A DNA stretch of 64,000 nucleotides from Nelumbo lutea (GCA_022828595.1 JAKGHH010000002.1:45664222-45728221); one strand, 5' to 3'; counted from the stretch's first letter, positions 11,425 through 23,797 are shown. Made by a program: numbers and translations. Notes: generated by a model not told the origin, from the sequence alone.

Positions 11425-11913
11425 TTAGTTCCTTCATCGTGTCCATGAACTAAAAAGAAAAAAACAAGAGACTTCGACAAGGAGATCCAATTTCATCATG
11501 TTTCATTTTGGGAATGCGAGTCCTTTCCGCAATGTTGTATCAAGTATAGAAAAAGAGCATGAGCCAAGTTTTCAAACTAGGAAGAAAAGGAACTCCAATT
11601 GCTCATTTTGCTATTTGCTAATGATTGTATCGTCTTGCTTCTTACCTCACTCTCAAACAAAAAATCCTTCTACCTCCATAATATTGCATATTATAAGGTA
11701 GGCGTCCACCATATTACTTCCTATTTTATTTTTCACAAACAGACAAGATAACTGTGGACAGAGCAAGTCCAGTTGAATGGAGAGAGAGAGAGATATGAAA
11801 TTAGGTCTGGAGGACGTGAGGCCTTCTAGGCTCAAAGATGAGAAAAATACATGGGCTGATTCTGGGCCGGATCACATTAAGTATGGACATGGCTGATTCT
11901 TCAACCCATCTAA

Positions 11914-11996
11914 GGCTTAATTTGGAAGGAGTACCTTATATTCTGTATGTATTTATACCGTGTATATTTATATTTATACTCTTTTTAAACTAAGCC
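11914..11996. mobile_element. 83-bp MITE, family E, TAA duplication
   Basis: Ends GGCTTAATTTGGAAGG and (inverse) GGCTTAGTTTAAAAAG, with TAA on both sides (11911-11913 and 11997-11999). It is related to the larger copy in the first intron of the RPS23 gene. Confidence 0.65.
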
Positions 11997-11999
11997 TAA

Positions 12000-13928
12000 T
12001 AAAAAACAAAATTCCATGGACAATCATAGCCCAACAAAATGCTTCAGTTTGAGCCTTTGAGGAATCATACCAATCAATCAATCAGCAACAACGGACGGTC
12101 CTAATTGGAGCACTTAAGGTATCAAATGAATTCGTTTGATTTGATTTTCCCCCGTCACTGATAGAAGCTTATTCCTGTTTCAGTCCAAACAAACCAAAGC
12201 TGTGAAAGGAACTGATTGATTGGTTGATGGAAAAGAAATACGTTCATGAAGCAGAGACAACTACGCAAGCGAAAGCTGACAAGCAAAGGGTCGGCACTCG
12301 GCAGACGTACGAAAACGAGAGCTTCCGGTTCTGGTACTGCTGAGAGGGATTGATGATGGGGTGATGAGCAATGCGACGGCACGACTCGTATCACATGCAC
12401 CAACCTTACCCTAGTCATCCATTGAACCATCTCGCCGCCCGTCGCCCCGTCGGTGTGTCTTGCAGCGAGAAGGAGCTATCAACCAATGCACTCGTGCCAA
12501 AATGTCAACTTCTCAACCCTTCAACGTCTATCATCAACCTACGTAGATGCATGTCGACAATCTGCTCTGCTCTGGGCCCTGCGACTTGTTTTGGTTTGTC
12601 TCTCGATTAACACAGTGCACGGTTACAAAAGAATGGATTATCGATCTGACGCAAAAGGTGACGAAAACTGATCCAGAAACAAGAAAATCTTCTCTGTAGC
12701 GTTACAAATTTGTCACTCCAGTCCCCCAGCCCAGGGGTAAAAAACAGAAATATATCCCTGGTGGAGCTTCACTGAACACCTAGACCAGAAAGCTTGTTTC
12801 TTCTTCTTTTTCTTTTTTAATTTTTGGTAATAAAAATTTCATTGATCATAAGGAGACAAGGGTTAAGTCAAATACAGACGTACAACAATATAAACTATAA
12901 AGAAGACAGAAAATTAACCGGAGACGTTGAGCCAAAAGAAAACAGAAGAAACGACAATAAGGAACTCGACAGTCGACGACCCACCGAGACTAGCTCCCTC
13001 CCTACCCAAATAGCTTTGTTCTTCAAATGAACATCAACAATCTCATTACCTTGTAATTTCATAATACAAGTTGAGTAGTTCATATTGTCGCTCTGGCCGT
13101 ACAGTGAAAAATTTTTCAGTATTTATATTTATTTTTTATGAGGAGATATTTCTAACAGAGGATGAGATGTAGCTGTAAGGTCGGTGTGAGGCGCATTGAG
13201 TGAGGAACAATCCATAAATTGTCAAAGTATCAAATCAAAATAATAAAAAAATAAAGGTTTCCGAATAGCTTTAAACTCTTCAAATATGAATTTTGCATAA
13301 AACAAAGCATAATGTTTCATTTAGGATCGATATTAGACGCCATATAGTGCATCCCAAGTGAAAATACCTTTTCTTTTTTTAAGGGGACAAGTTTCTGAAG
13401 CTTCTCCAAATACCTCCATGTACATAAATATTATAAACATTTGTATTTGATTCTATCCTATCAAAGAGAAGTTAAAGTCAAAATGACTACATGACATTTT
13501 CTTGGGATGTCAGCAGGTCGGGTTTGGCGTGAAGTTTTTGAACCCAACCCGATGAAGCCATCCCAACAAAAAGAAATATAAAAAAAAGTCAAAGGGAGCA
13601 AATGTAAATTGGACGCCAATGTATCCGATGTAGTAGAATGAGCCTCGCGAGCCAATCAGTCTCAGTTTGATTTACCTCGGGATACACGTGACGATACATT
13701 AAAGGGATGTTTGGTTCCGTTGGTATTTATCGAAACACCGCCACCACATCAATAACAACATATAATTACAAAAGATGTTAAAATTGGTGAGACTGTGAGG
13801 AGCAGATCCAGACTTTACTAATAAAATGGGATATCAAACCAGACTAGCCCCATCTAATAAATAATCCCCTGTATTATTAACGGATCGACTATTAAATGGA
13901 CACACTAACATTTGTAAGCATCCCTCAT
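12000..13928. other. Gene-free stretch before the first LTR element
   Basis: No protein-like frame is seen. It contains a half copy of the GGATCTG-ended hairpin family (about 13138-13210), a GC-richer patch near 12240-12560 with no recognisable product, and a partial copy near 13706-13760 of the TTTGGTTCC-ended MITE found intact at 46109-46459. Confidence 0.45.
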
Positions 13929-14464
13929 TGATGTGGGGTGACCCATGAGCGTCAGATTTGGGAGCGAGATCCGTTACAGTAGGGGTTACCCTATGCCATT
14001 CATATGGAGCCAATCGTGGGGTGCCTATTTGTCTCGTAGAGTTTTCTGGCTGCCCTTATATGGCACCCATCTCAGGCGTTCATCTTCACCTATCTCCAGA
14101 TAGTTCAAGTATAAATAGGGGTGCCCCCCTCCAGGTAAAGGGATCGATCCATTTTACAACCTTACATTCTGAACTTAGAACTAGCCTCACAGACCAGATC
14201 CTGGTTCCCCTCTTTGTATCCTGTACTAACTTGATCATTGGAGACTCCACCTCGGGTGCTCACCCGAGGCCTCTAACACATTCCGTCTTGCAATACCTTG
14301 GGTACCTGCCTTCAGATTCTACAAGTCTTTCGAGCCCTCTTTGCCTCGGCCTGCATACCTCGGCCTCAACGGAAATCCCCTCACACCATCGAAGCCTTTG
14401 GCCGACCCATCGGAGTCTAGGGGCAAAATTACTTTGTTGTCCTCGACCATCCCAAGCATCAGCA
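13929..14464 (+). repeat. 5' LTR of first Tat element
   Basis: It begins TGATGTGGGGTGACCC and ends CATCAGCA (TG...CA). It aligns along its length with the 3' LTR at 23816-24375 but lacks about 35 bases present there just after the first 16 bases. A TATA-like motif (TATAAATAGG) lies near 14110. Confidence 0.85.
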
Positions 14465-14465
14465 A

Positions 14466-14481
14466 TTGGTGCTGTCTGTGG
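14466..14481 (+). other. Primer-binding site
   Basis: TTGGTGCTGTCTGTGG directly follows the 5' LTR after one base. It resembles the TTGGCGCCGTCTGTGG-type site common in plant Tat elements. The two differences from that form are C-to-T changes. Confidence 0.7.
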
Positions 14482-14960
14482 AAAAACATCGCTAGGACAC
14501 TCCCTAAAAGGACTTTAACAAGCTAACAAGTCCCCAAGCTCCAACCAATCAACATCGTACGAAGAATAAGAAATACGGAAAATCTTATCACTAGTGAATA
14601 GTTCCAAGCTGTGCTTGACCGCCTGGAATACTTGACACACTGAGTCGAGCAGAGCTACCCTAGGCAGGAGGCCGCCCGTAGGGTGGCCACCCCACCGGGG
14701 AGTCCACACAGCCATGCCGACAGGGGTTCACCAGCCAACCGGTTCCAAGCCTCGGCCACGCACAGTGGGCTGAACCTTTAGAGTTTGGTAGCAGTCGCCC
14801 AACTGACCCACTCTCCCGAACCACAAGACCTCCTAACCGAAGGGAGGACAACTCCAGACCTCCCAGCTGAAGGGAGGAAGATCCGGAGCGATCGGATGAT
14901 AGCCGTCAACCCTCCGAGCAGCATCACTGACACCTTTCGAGAAGGGTCAATCTGAGGGAT

Positions 14961-15461
14961 TAGACCTATTCATGGGCTGGGTTTTTACTCTTCATTAACA
15001 GAAATATGTTAGGCTCAAGCCCGAGCCTGGCCCGACCAATGTGCCTACAACTTGGGCCCGAGCCTGGCCCTAATAAAAAGCCCGAAGCCCGACCTAATAA
15101 AAAAATTAGAAAATTTCCCTATTCAATAATCAATATAAATCAAAATTTATTTATATTAAAAAAATATATAAATTCAAAATTTATTTATATTAATATATAT
15201 ATATATAAAGAAGGGAAAGAGGATGTGGAGAAGAAGAATTCGGTTGGAAAAAGAAGGGAAAGAGGTGAAAAAAGAGGGGAATTCAATTAGGGTTTTTAGG
15301 TTTATTTATAGGTCGAGCCGGGCCGGGCTATTTTGGCAAATCCTGAGCCCAGGTTGAATTTATTGCGGGCCAGGCTTTTTGGCCCGACTTTAAGCTCGTG
15401 GGCCTATAAGCATGTTCAAGCCCGTCCTTGGGTCGGGCCACCTGGCCCATGAACAGGTCTA
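14961..15461. mobile_element. GC-rich hAT-like MITE nested in the Tat leader
   Basis: Ends are TAGACCTATTCATGGGC and (inverse) TAGACCTGTTCATGGGC. The arms are rich in GGGCC/GCCCGA; the middle is AT-rich. Flanking octamers TGAGGGAT and CGAGGGAC match at 6 of 8 positions, an aged 8-bp duplication as hAT elements make. A second copy is at 57559-58088. Confidence 0.75.
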
Positions 15462-15539
15462 CGAGGGACGAAGGTAGGCACCGTGATTGCCCCAGTGCCC
15501 ATTCCAGGGTCGAGGGCTAGTGTCGAGTCTCTTCCCTTC

Positions 15540-16676
15540 ATGTCTCGAACCTTCGGGATGTCCTAAATGACCGCCACGCAAAACATGAAGCACGCGGTCT
15601 CAATTTCGAGCACTTCAAAGTCTGTGCCAAGCACCACCATGTTTGTGAAGACCAGGATGGCACGCAGGCCATGCCTGAACCCATGTTTGCCGAGCTCCGA
15701 GCCAAGCTCAGAGTTGTCAAAGCCGAGCTCAAATAGGTGAAAGAGGGTCAAATTGACACCTCGGTCGGACAAAGCTCCTACCAAGGGAGAATGGATGCCT
15801 TCTCCCCTAATATCATCGTCGAGCCTCTACCCCCAAACTTTAAGGCTCTCCGCCTTGGAGATGTACGACAGGAACTCTAACCCAGACAACCACCTAGAGA
15901 GCTTAAGGGCACTCATGATTCTATATGGGTACTCTGACGCCTTGACTTGTTGAACTTTCCAGGCAACCTTCAAGGGAGCCGCTTGGTGGTGGTTCTCAAG
16001 CCTCCCACCTCGGTCCATTCAACTAGTGGGCACCCTCAGTGTTGTCTCGCTAATGACCGTCAAGTAGAAGCGAGGGGAAAGCTTGTGGTCATATATTGAC
16101 CGCTTCAAGAAAGAGGAACTTGAGGTCCACGAACTCGACCCCTTGGTCTCCATGCATGCCGCTATTAGCAGGCTCCTCCCCGACTCTGCCCTCAAATGCT
16201 CCGTGGCCAAAAGCCAACCGAAGACAAAGCTGAAGTTCCTAAAAAGGGCCTTGAAGTATATTGCGGTTGAAGAGGCCTCGGCCACGGATGCCCATGAGAG
16301 GGGCGCAGAGAAACAGGACAGAACCACCGAGAAGAAGAAAAAAAATGGGGACCAGAGCCGCAACAACAACAACAACAACAGAAAGCCTTTGGCCCCAGCT
16401 TTGGCTTATAATCAATATACGCCACTTAACTCCACCCACACACATATTTTGATGTAGATTGGGCAGGAGAAATTTATGAAGTGGCTCAAAAAGTTGAAGA
16501 AGAACCCCCGTCGGGGGAAGCCTAAAAAATACTACAAATTCCACCGATGTACCAGCCATGACACCTAAGATTGTTATGATCTCAAAAACAAGATAGGGTC
16601 CCTCATTCGTTAGGGTCACCTTAAGCAGTACGTCGGGGGTGAGACCGGCCCCTCGTCTTCTCAGCAACAGCGCCAA
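15540..16676 (+). pseudogene. gag remnant of first Tat element
   Basis: Frames on the plus strand read as capsid-like protein in pieces (for example a segment with FKVCAKHHHVCEDQDG near 15610), broken by stops and frameshifts. Near 16525-16640 a degenerate zinc knuckle appears (KYYKFHRCTSHDT, stop, DCYDLKNK); its first cysteine is a tyrosine. An AAC-repeat encoding Asn/Gln-rich linker precedes it (about 16360-16382). It ends at a stop just before the protease frame. Confidence 0.65.
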
Positions 16677-16703
16677 TAAGCATCAGGCGTCATCGACGTC
16701 ATA

Positions 16704-17474
16704 GTGGGAGGCACGGCCTTGAGTGGAGCCTCGGGCTTAGCTCACAAAGCCTATGCCAAGCAGCTAAACATTCAAGGGTCGGCCCCCAAGAAGCAGATGC
16801 AAGAACCCCCCTCCTTCACGGACGAGGACTTGAAGGGGGTAGCAGTCCCCCATGATGATGCATTGGTGGTTTCGACTGTCATTGCGAACTTCGTAGTCAA
16901 AAGGATCCTTGTTGACAGTGGCTTCTCTACTGACATCCTTTTCTACGAAGCTTTTGAAAAGATGAAGATAGCTCTGGAGCGCCTCCAACCAGTAGATTCC
17001 CCACTAGTCGGCTTCTCTAGCAGCATCATCAAATCAAAGGGCAATATTTCCCTACCAGTCATAGTAGGGACGGAGCCCCAACAGGTGACAAGGATGACAG
17101 AGTTCTTGGTCGTGAAGATTGGCCCACCCTATAATGCCATCATGGGGAGGCCAACCCTTCACGCACTTCGGGCAGCCATTTCTTCCTACCACCTCACCTT
17201 GAAGTTCCCCACTGAGCGTGGCATCGAGGTCGTTCATGGGGATCAGGATGCCACCTGTCAGTGCTATATGGCAGCACTGAAGGGCAAGAAAAAAAAACCT
17301 CTGCCACTAGAGGGTCTCGACCTCAAGGAAGAGGCAGCAAGCCGAGGCCAGCCGGCTAAGGACTTTGTCTCGATCCTCCTAGACGAGGACGAACCCAAAA
17401 AAATAGTCCACATCGGGTCCAACCTTCCCCCCGAGAGCCTATCCGAACTGCCTGAGTGTGGACCCGAGCACTAG
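16704..17474 (+). pseudogene. Aspartic protease region of first Tat element
   Basis: A 256-codon frame with the retroviral-type protease motif LVDSGFSTDILF (about residues 71-82) and the downstream YNAIMGRPTLHALRA block typical of Tat proteases. It would mature the polyprotein by cleavage. The frame is open, but upstream and downstream parts of the polyprotein are broken, so I class it with the decayed element. Confidence 0.8.
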
Positions 17475-17479
17475 GCCAA

Positions 17480-18602
17480 TTCAAAAAAAGAAGAGGAACT
17501 TTGCACCGGAACATTTGAAATCCATAGAGGAGGAAGTTGAAAAGATACTCAATGTCGGCTTCATCCGAGAGACCTTAATCGAGCCTACCCCAAGGACAAT
17601 TTTCCTTTACCGAGGATAGACCACCTTGTTGTTGCCACTGTAAGGTACGGGCTACTTAACTTCATGGATGCCTTCTCCGCATACAATCAGATAAAGATGC
17701 ACCCAGATGATGAAGAGAAAACCTCATTCATCACCGAACATGACACATACTGCTACCGTGTGATGCCCTTCGACTTCAAAAATGCGAGGGCCACCTACCA
17801 GTGCCTTATCAATAAGGTGTTCAAAGAGCAGATGGGGAGGAACGTCAAAGCCTATGTGGATGACATGGTAGTGAAGATCCTGAAGGCCGAGATCCACATC
17901 TCAGGCCTAGCTGAGACCTTCAACACCTTGCGAAAGTACAACATGAAACTCAACCCCAGCAAGTGTACCTTCGACGGTACATCAAGAAAATTCCTAGGTT
18001 TCGTCGTCACTCAGAGAGCTATTGAGGCTAATCTTGAGAAGATACAGGCCATACTAGATATGGCATCCCCATGCGTGGTGAAGGAGACCCAAAAACTAAT
18101 AGGCCGAAAAGCAGCCCTCAATCGCTTCAAGTCGAAGTTAGCTGACTGCTGCCTACCCTTTTTTCGGGCCATTAAGAAGCTGAAAGAGTTCCAGTGGATG
18201 GAGGAGTGTCAACGCACCTTTGACGAGCTCAAGATGTACCTTACTTCGCCTCCCCTTCTTGCCCGGCCGACCGAGGGGGAATCCTTGTACCAATATCTCT
18301 CGGTCGGGGATGAAATAGTTAGTTCAGTCCTCATCAAGGAACATGGCGTTCAGAAGCCGATGTACTATGCCAGCAAGGTCCTCTGCGACGCTGAGACTAA
18401 GTACCCTGAGATAAAAAAGTTGGCTTTCGTCCTCATAATTAGCCAAGGAAATTCTGGTCATATTTCTAGGCACACATTGTAATGGTCCTAACAAACCATC
18501 CCCTCAAGGCCGTCCTTGCCAAACCTGAGACCTCGAGACGCTTGACAAAGTGGGCCTTCGAGCTGTCGGAGTTTGACGTTCAGTACCAGCTGAGGTCCGT
18601 GA
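17480..18602 (+). pseudogene. Reverse transcriptase and first RNase H, broken
   Basis: A short N-terminal piece (FAPEHLKSIEEEVEKIL, about 17495) is followed by a deletion removing the fingers region. A 272-codon frame at 17664-18482 then holds the palm: MDAFSAYNQIKM and the catalytic YVDDMVVK (about residues 63-70). Its C-terminal part is the vestigial first RNase H (YYASKVLCDAETKYPEIKKLA). A stop at 18480 interrupts it before the connection to the second RNase H. Confidence 0.8.
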
Positions 18603-19058
18603 TCAAAGCATAAGCCTTGGCAGATTTCATAGTGGAGTGCACCTTCAATCGAGCCCTTTGCCAACCCCCAGAAAATGTTGAGGGGGATCATGTGGATGAT
18701 GAGGCTAAACCTCGATTGAAGCTCTTTGTCGATGGTTCCTCCAATGCTAAAGGAAGTGGAGCGGGCCTCATCCTCCTCACCCCAGATGATATTGCCCTAG
18801 TGTATGCGCTAAGGTTTTCAACTTTCAAGCATCGAACAACGAAGCCGAGTACGAGGTCCTCATCGCTGGTCTCCAGCTTGCTAGGGACCTTGGCTCCTCA
18901 CATGTCGAAGTCTTCGGCGACTCTCACCTGGTGGTGAATCAGGTGAACGACGAGTACGAGGCCAGAGAACAAACCATGTCCAAGTACCTTGCCAAAGTTC
19001 AAGATCTAGCCCACCACTTTCAACGCTTCTCCCTGCAACCGGTACCACAAGCTTAGAA
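18603..19058 (+). pseudogene. Second (archaeal-type) RNase H of Tat element 1
   Basis: LKLFVDGSSNAKGSGAG supplies the first catalytic aspartate. A frameshift near 18820 moves the remainder (ASNNEAEYEVLIAGLQLAR, then FGDSHLVVNQV) to another frame. The catalytic D-E-D residues are recognisable. A stop in the QPVPQA region (19056) ends it. Having this domain after the ordinary RNase H is the Tat-lineage signature. Confidence 0.75.
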
Positions 19059-19149
19059 CACACGAGTCGACGCTCTCTCCAAGTTGCAAGTACCTTGAGT
19101 GGATCCCTCGGCCAGACCATGCACGTCGAGAAACTACTTTGACCCTCCA

Positions 19150-20397
19150 CCGAAGAAGTCCACGTGCTCCCCATAGAGGCCGAACCTTCATGTATAGATC
19201 CCATCGTCAACTTCCTGTCAACTGGATGACTGCCCGAAGACAGAATGTGGCAAAGAGACTCAGACGACACGCAACCCACTATACCCTGCTGGAGGGAAAG
19301 CTGTACCGAAGGACCCTTACCTTGCCTTACCTACAATGCCTCCATTTGGAGGAGGACAATTATGTGCTACAAGAAATTCATGAAGGAATCTACAGTAACC
19401 ACCTCGGCAGGAGAGCCCTAGCTCAAAAAGCTTTAAGGTAGGGCTACTTCTAGCCAACCCTCCACAAGGATGTAGCTAAATTGGTGCAAATGTGTGACCC
19501 ATGCCAGAGGAATGCCAACTTATGCCACAGGTCGGCCACCACTCTCTCAGCCCTAAGTAGCCTATGGCCCTTCGCCAAATGGGGCATGGACCTCCTTGGC
19601 CCTTTTCCTCCAACCACAGGGGGGGGGTAGAAAGTACCTCATTGTTGGAGTAGACTACTTCACCAAGTGGGTAGAATCCGAACCTTTGGCTGCTATCACG
19701 GCACGAGCCAACCAAAACTTATTTTGGAAAAACATCATCTGCTGCTTCAGCCTACCCTATATGCTGGTCACTAACAACGAAAAGCAATTTGATGATGCTA
19801 ATTTCCGGGAGTGATTTGATTCCGTCAGCATTAGGCAATAGTACACCTCGGTAGGCTATCCCCAAACAAATGGCCAAGCTGAGGTCACCAATAAGACAAT
19901 ACTGGATGGACTGAGCTAAGGGGCTATGGGCTGAAGAACGGAATTGTATACTCTAGGCTTACTGAACTATGCCTCGGACAGCAATGGGAAAAACCCCATT
20001 CGGCTTAACCTATAGCACAAAAGCAGTAATCCCAATAGAGATCGACCAGCTAACACTCCAAGTTGAAGCATATGATGAAGCTGAGAACGATGAAGGCCTC
20101 AGAGCAAACTTAAACCCGCTGGAAGAAGCTCGAGAGCAAGCACAGATGAGGGTAGCCGCTTACCAGCAGCGAGTGGGCCGCTACTACAACTCTAAGGTAA
20201 AAGAAAGACACTATTAAGAGGGAGACCTTGTCCTTAGAAAAGTCATGGTCCTCGGACCCGGAGTAAGGAAGCTGGGCCCCAACTGGGAAGGCCCCTATAG
20301 AATCAAGTGAGTCGTTGGCCTCGGCACTTTCCACTTGGAACACCTAGATGGAAGAGTTGTACCTCGGACATGGAATTCAGAGAACATTCAGATGTAA
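19150..20397 (+). pseudogene. Integrase of first Tat element, broken
   Basis: Landmarks in order: HHCC-type start (GKLYRRTLTLPYLQCL, IHEGIYSNHLG, CDPCQRNAN), catalytic core (WGMDLLGPFPP; DYFTKWVESEPL; NNEKQFDDANF; YPQTNGQAEVTNKT), then a C-terminal region (LTYSTKAVIPIEI; GDLVLRKVMV; GPNWEGPYRIK). At least one frameshift (a G run near 19620) and several stops break it. Two stops sit where a Trp and a Gln are expected (FRE-stop-FDS, RQ-stop-YTS), each explicable by one transition. Confidence 0.8.
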
Positions 20398-20775
20398 TAC
20401 AAATGATTGTAATATCTTTTTGACATTGTGGAATGAATGAAGCAAAGTTACTCTTTAGCTCAATGCTCAGTGCGTGTATCTACTAAGTCCTTACAACTCT
20501 TTGGCCTCGCGACTAGCAGGGGCACACGGACACCTCCAAGGCTATACCTCCTCGCTAGACTGACGCCAAGACTTAACGAATAAGTAGCGGACACCTTAGC
20601 TATGACTTAGTGTGTCAGAATACACCAAGACAACTGAGGACCCCATGTGCCTCAACGCCCCGCCTTGGCGGCGACTAGCCTCCTAAGCTTTCACACTTAG
20701 TCCTACCAGCAAAGGAAGAGAAACACCACAGAGTGTTGCGCTTGACCTCGTCGAAACAAGTATATGGGGAAATGA

Positions 20776-21120
20776 GAGCCAGGCAAGCCTCGGCCCTGCC
20801 TAGGCCCCATGGAGCCAGACGAGCCTCAGCTCTGTCTCGGCCAACCCCCTAATAAGCCAGGCCACCTCTGCCCTGCCAAAGCTAAAGCGTAGGGATAAGG
20901 AAGCCAGGCGAGCCTCGGCTCTGTCTAGGCCCCATGGAGCCAAATAGGCCTCTGCTCTGTCTCGGTCACCCCAAAATTCAGCAGGCCTTTTCGGCCTCGC
21001 CGAATTCAACACTTAGAAGAATGGGAGGCAGGTGAGCCTCGACTAAGCCTTGGCCCTCACTCTCGCGTTGACTTGTTATTTATCCAAATATAGGGAAAGG
21101 GGAAAGAGCCAGGCGAACCC
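20776..21120 (+). repeat. Tandem repeat tract downstream of pol
   Basis: Units starting near 20776, 20900 and 21025 (spacing 124-125 bp), plus a shorter one near 21106, share GCCAGGCGAGCCTCGGC and, in the first two, GGCCCCATGGAGCCA. Tandem repeats between pol and the 3' LTR are common in Tat elements. Confidence 0.65.
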
Positions 21121-21549
21121 CACACTATGCTTCAGCCTCCCTCCATCACAGGACTCTTTGGCCCTACCTAAGTGGACACTTAGAAGGGTGCTAGGCCAAG
21201 CAAGCCCCGGTCTAACCGTGGAGGCTTCGCCTCGGCCACCCCTTTGCCACTCTTTTGATGCACAAAGTAAACTGAAGAGAACTACGCTTGTCTCACACTG
21301 TGTTTTTTCTTTTGGAGGGGCAAGGACCCTTCGGCAACAAAAGCATAAGTGCAAAAACATACAAGGAAAGATAACACAACAAAACACAAGTGCAACAGTC
21401 GAAGCAAAAGATCAAAAAAATCCTTTGATTTTCAATATGCACAAAGATTCCTTTGGCTTTACAATTTTTTTTCATGACCCCTCAGGACGAATACATGTAC
21501 ATTGTCAAAAGGAGAAAAAAGAAAGAAGAAGAAGAAAATAGAAGAAGCC

Positions 21550-22996
21550 CAGCTTAGGCCTTGCCTCCTATAGGAGGGGGAAGAGCATAGTTGGCAGCCT
21601 CCTCCAGAGAATCAGGGATCACCTTCAAAGATTTGGCGTCGAATTTAGGTAGAGCAACCATGAGTGCCTTCTTGGTATCCTCGATCCCATTCAAGTAATC
21701 CCAAAGGCAAGATCGGCCAGCTCCTTGGCTCGCTTGTTTGCCTCCTGGGCCCTCTTCTAGACTTAGTGGCCTTCTACTCCTGCATCGACAGGCTTCTTCC
21801 CCTTGACGGGGACTTGTGAAGTTGCTCCCTTCATGGGAGCCGCTGGAGTAGTCCCTTTACCTGGGGCCTGACGAGAGAACCCCCCCTTTGCAGGGGTAGA
21901 GACCTTCTCCTTCTACCCATCAGAAGGCCTTTGAGGCGTCTTAGCCCGTTCCTTCTACATGGCGCGAGCACATTCTAAAACAACCTTGTGAGCATCCATT
22001 GGCACCTCTACAAGAAAAGTAAAGCCATCAGTAAGGCAACAAAAAAAAAAAGAGAAGAGAAGAAAAAGGAAGGGGGAAAATGACATGTTAAAGGACTGTA
22101 GGGTCTCTCCTACCGAGGGGAAAAATGATATGAGATCATCATTCTCTGCACTCGTGAGCACGGGGACACTGTTCTCCACAGCCTAGCTAACCTCTCCCCA
22201 CCCCAACTTGAAGGACCATCCCTCGGGGCATGACAAAAAGAAGAATTTTCCCTTCCCGTTATGCACGGAAGAAGGGTTGTCTATCGGCTTGGTTCTTATG
22301 GGGTTGGAGGTAGTACATGCCATTCTCGTCAGAATGACTCTTTGGCACAAACAACGCTTGGAAGAGCCTTAGCGTCAGCTCCACCCCTTGGAATCGAGCC
22401 ACCACCAGCATGGCCACTATGGTCCTAACGACATTGGGCACCAACTGGCAAAGAGTAATCCCATACGTCGTCAACAGTTCAGAAATCAGCGGATGAAGGG
22501 GAAACCGGAGACCAAACTGGAGAAAATGTTGGTAGACGTAGATCTCCCCCTCCTTAGGAGTCCACGACTATTCGCCTACTTCGGGCACCCTCATACCATA
22601 GGACGAGGGAATGAAGTATTGCTTTGCCAGAGCTTTGACCTAGTCGCCATCTAGAGAGTTCTCGAAACCCAGGCGGAGGACATCAGTCTCAGCTACTACC
22701 TGGGCAGCCCTCATCCCGGGAACATGGTCTAGGGTTCCCTCCCCGTCGGTTGGGTAGGCCCCTTCGGCCTCCCTCAGTGTCACAGAAGCGGCACTCTCAC
22801 AGGGAGGGTCCTCGCCTCGACGGCTGCCTTCGACACCCGCAAGGGCTACCCTTCCCTGGAGCACCATGACCTCCTGCCGAAGGGGGGCAAGAGTAGAAGG
22901 ACTCAAGGGGGAAATAGGAGAAGGGGTACAGGAAGAGCTCCCTTCTGACTAATGCAGAAGATCACAACACTCAGGACCAAAATCTGAGAAAGACAT
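21550..22996 (-). pseudogene. Antisense extra gene (aORF) of first Tat element
   Basis: On the strand opposite pol, a frame starting MSFSDFGPECCDLL at 22996 runs, with stops and shifts, into a domain with LRFPLHPLISELL and ITLCQLVPNVVRTIVAM, then GVELTLRLFQALF (about 22280-22550). This matches the pattern of the Pfam 'putative gypsy type transposon' (Transposase_28) domain seen in plant Tat extra genes. Lys/Pro-rich sequence follows to about 21550. Function unknown in the family. The equivalent gene in the second element, 56297-58949, has the same domain. Confidence 0.7.
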
Positions 22997-23130
22997 TGTT
23001 TAAAGTTACCTAAGAAATGTGGAGGAATAAAGTGTGAGAGTAAAGTGTTGAAGGTTGGAGAGTTTCGAAGCTGAGTTCACTCGAAGGCAAAGGCGGCAAA
23101 CGATAAGAATGCTGTCGCTAAGGGCCCTAT

Positions 23131-23139
23131 TTAAAGAGG
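23131..23139 (-). promoter_or_regulatory. TATA-like box of the antisense gene
   Basis: On the minus strand CTTTAAATAGGGCCC lies about 135 bases before the ATG at 22996. The second element has a comparable TATAAATAGGGGGCCCC at the same relative place. A promoter role is inferred. Confidence 0.5.
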
Positions 23140-23797
23140 AATGAACGGCCCAAAATTCTCAAGATCCAATGGCAAAGAAGCCATCGCCTCCACTACCCAA
23201 TCATGGCGCTATGTGTGACGCTCAACCTCGGAAGGCAAAACGACACGCTAGCGATGGCTCAGATCATCCTTGATCCAACGGACGCGAAGTGCCTCCACAC
23301 ATGCGATCCAGTCGCGTTGCATCCCTAAACACTCACCCTCGGAAGGCGAAATGGCGCTCGCCCTCGGAAGGCGAAATGACACTCCGGATGAACCAACGTG
23401 TTCGCCCACTATGGACCACCAGCTTATGCGACCCGGTCGCGCAAATGCGCGCATCGACAAAATCAGAAAGCCGTCTCGTGCACGGGTCCTCGGGCTTCAT
23501 AGCCCTTTGGCCTAAAACAGCCTTCGGCTCCACAAGTCTTCGGCCTAAAAAGCCTTCGGCCCCCTATGCTCTCACCCCAATTGACGGCACCAGAACATCT
23601 GCACTGAGCGCACCTCTCGGATCACTTGTCTGAAGCAGTTGTGCCGTAAACCACTTGCAGCCTCAGCCCAACTCATAAAGACGAAACAGGTAGAGACACG
23701 AAAGAGGACACCACCACAGGGTACACCTCGATTGTCGGGCCCATTGGCGCTCGCCATTATTATTCCCATTAGCCAAAGCCGAATTTTCCTATTTGGC

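Noticed and set aside
12371..12671. Two overlapping short frames in a GC-richer patch
   Set aside because: No splice context, no recognisable motif and cysteine/serine-rich chance composition; nothing supports a gene.
15006..15290. Open frame of 94 codons with Arg/Lys/Ile-rich end
   Set aside because: It lies entirely inside the GC-rich MITE in element 1 and its AT-rich centre; no protein features.
16019..16676. Minus-strand frames with poly-Leu and poly-Val/Cys runs
   Set aside because: They are the complement of the AAC repeat in the gag linker of element 1.
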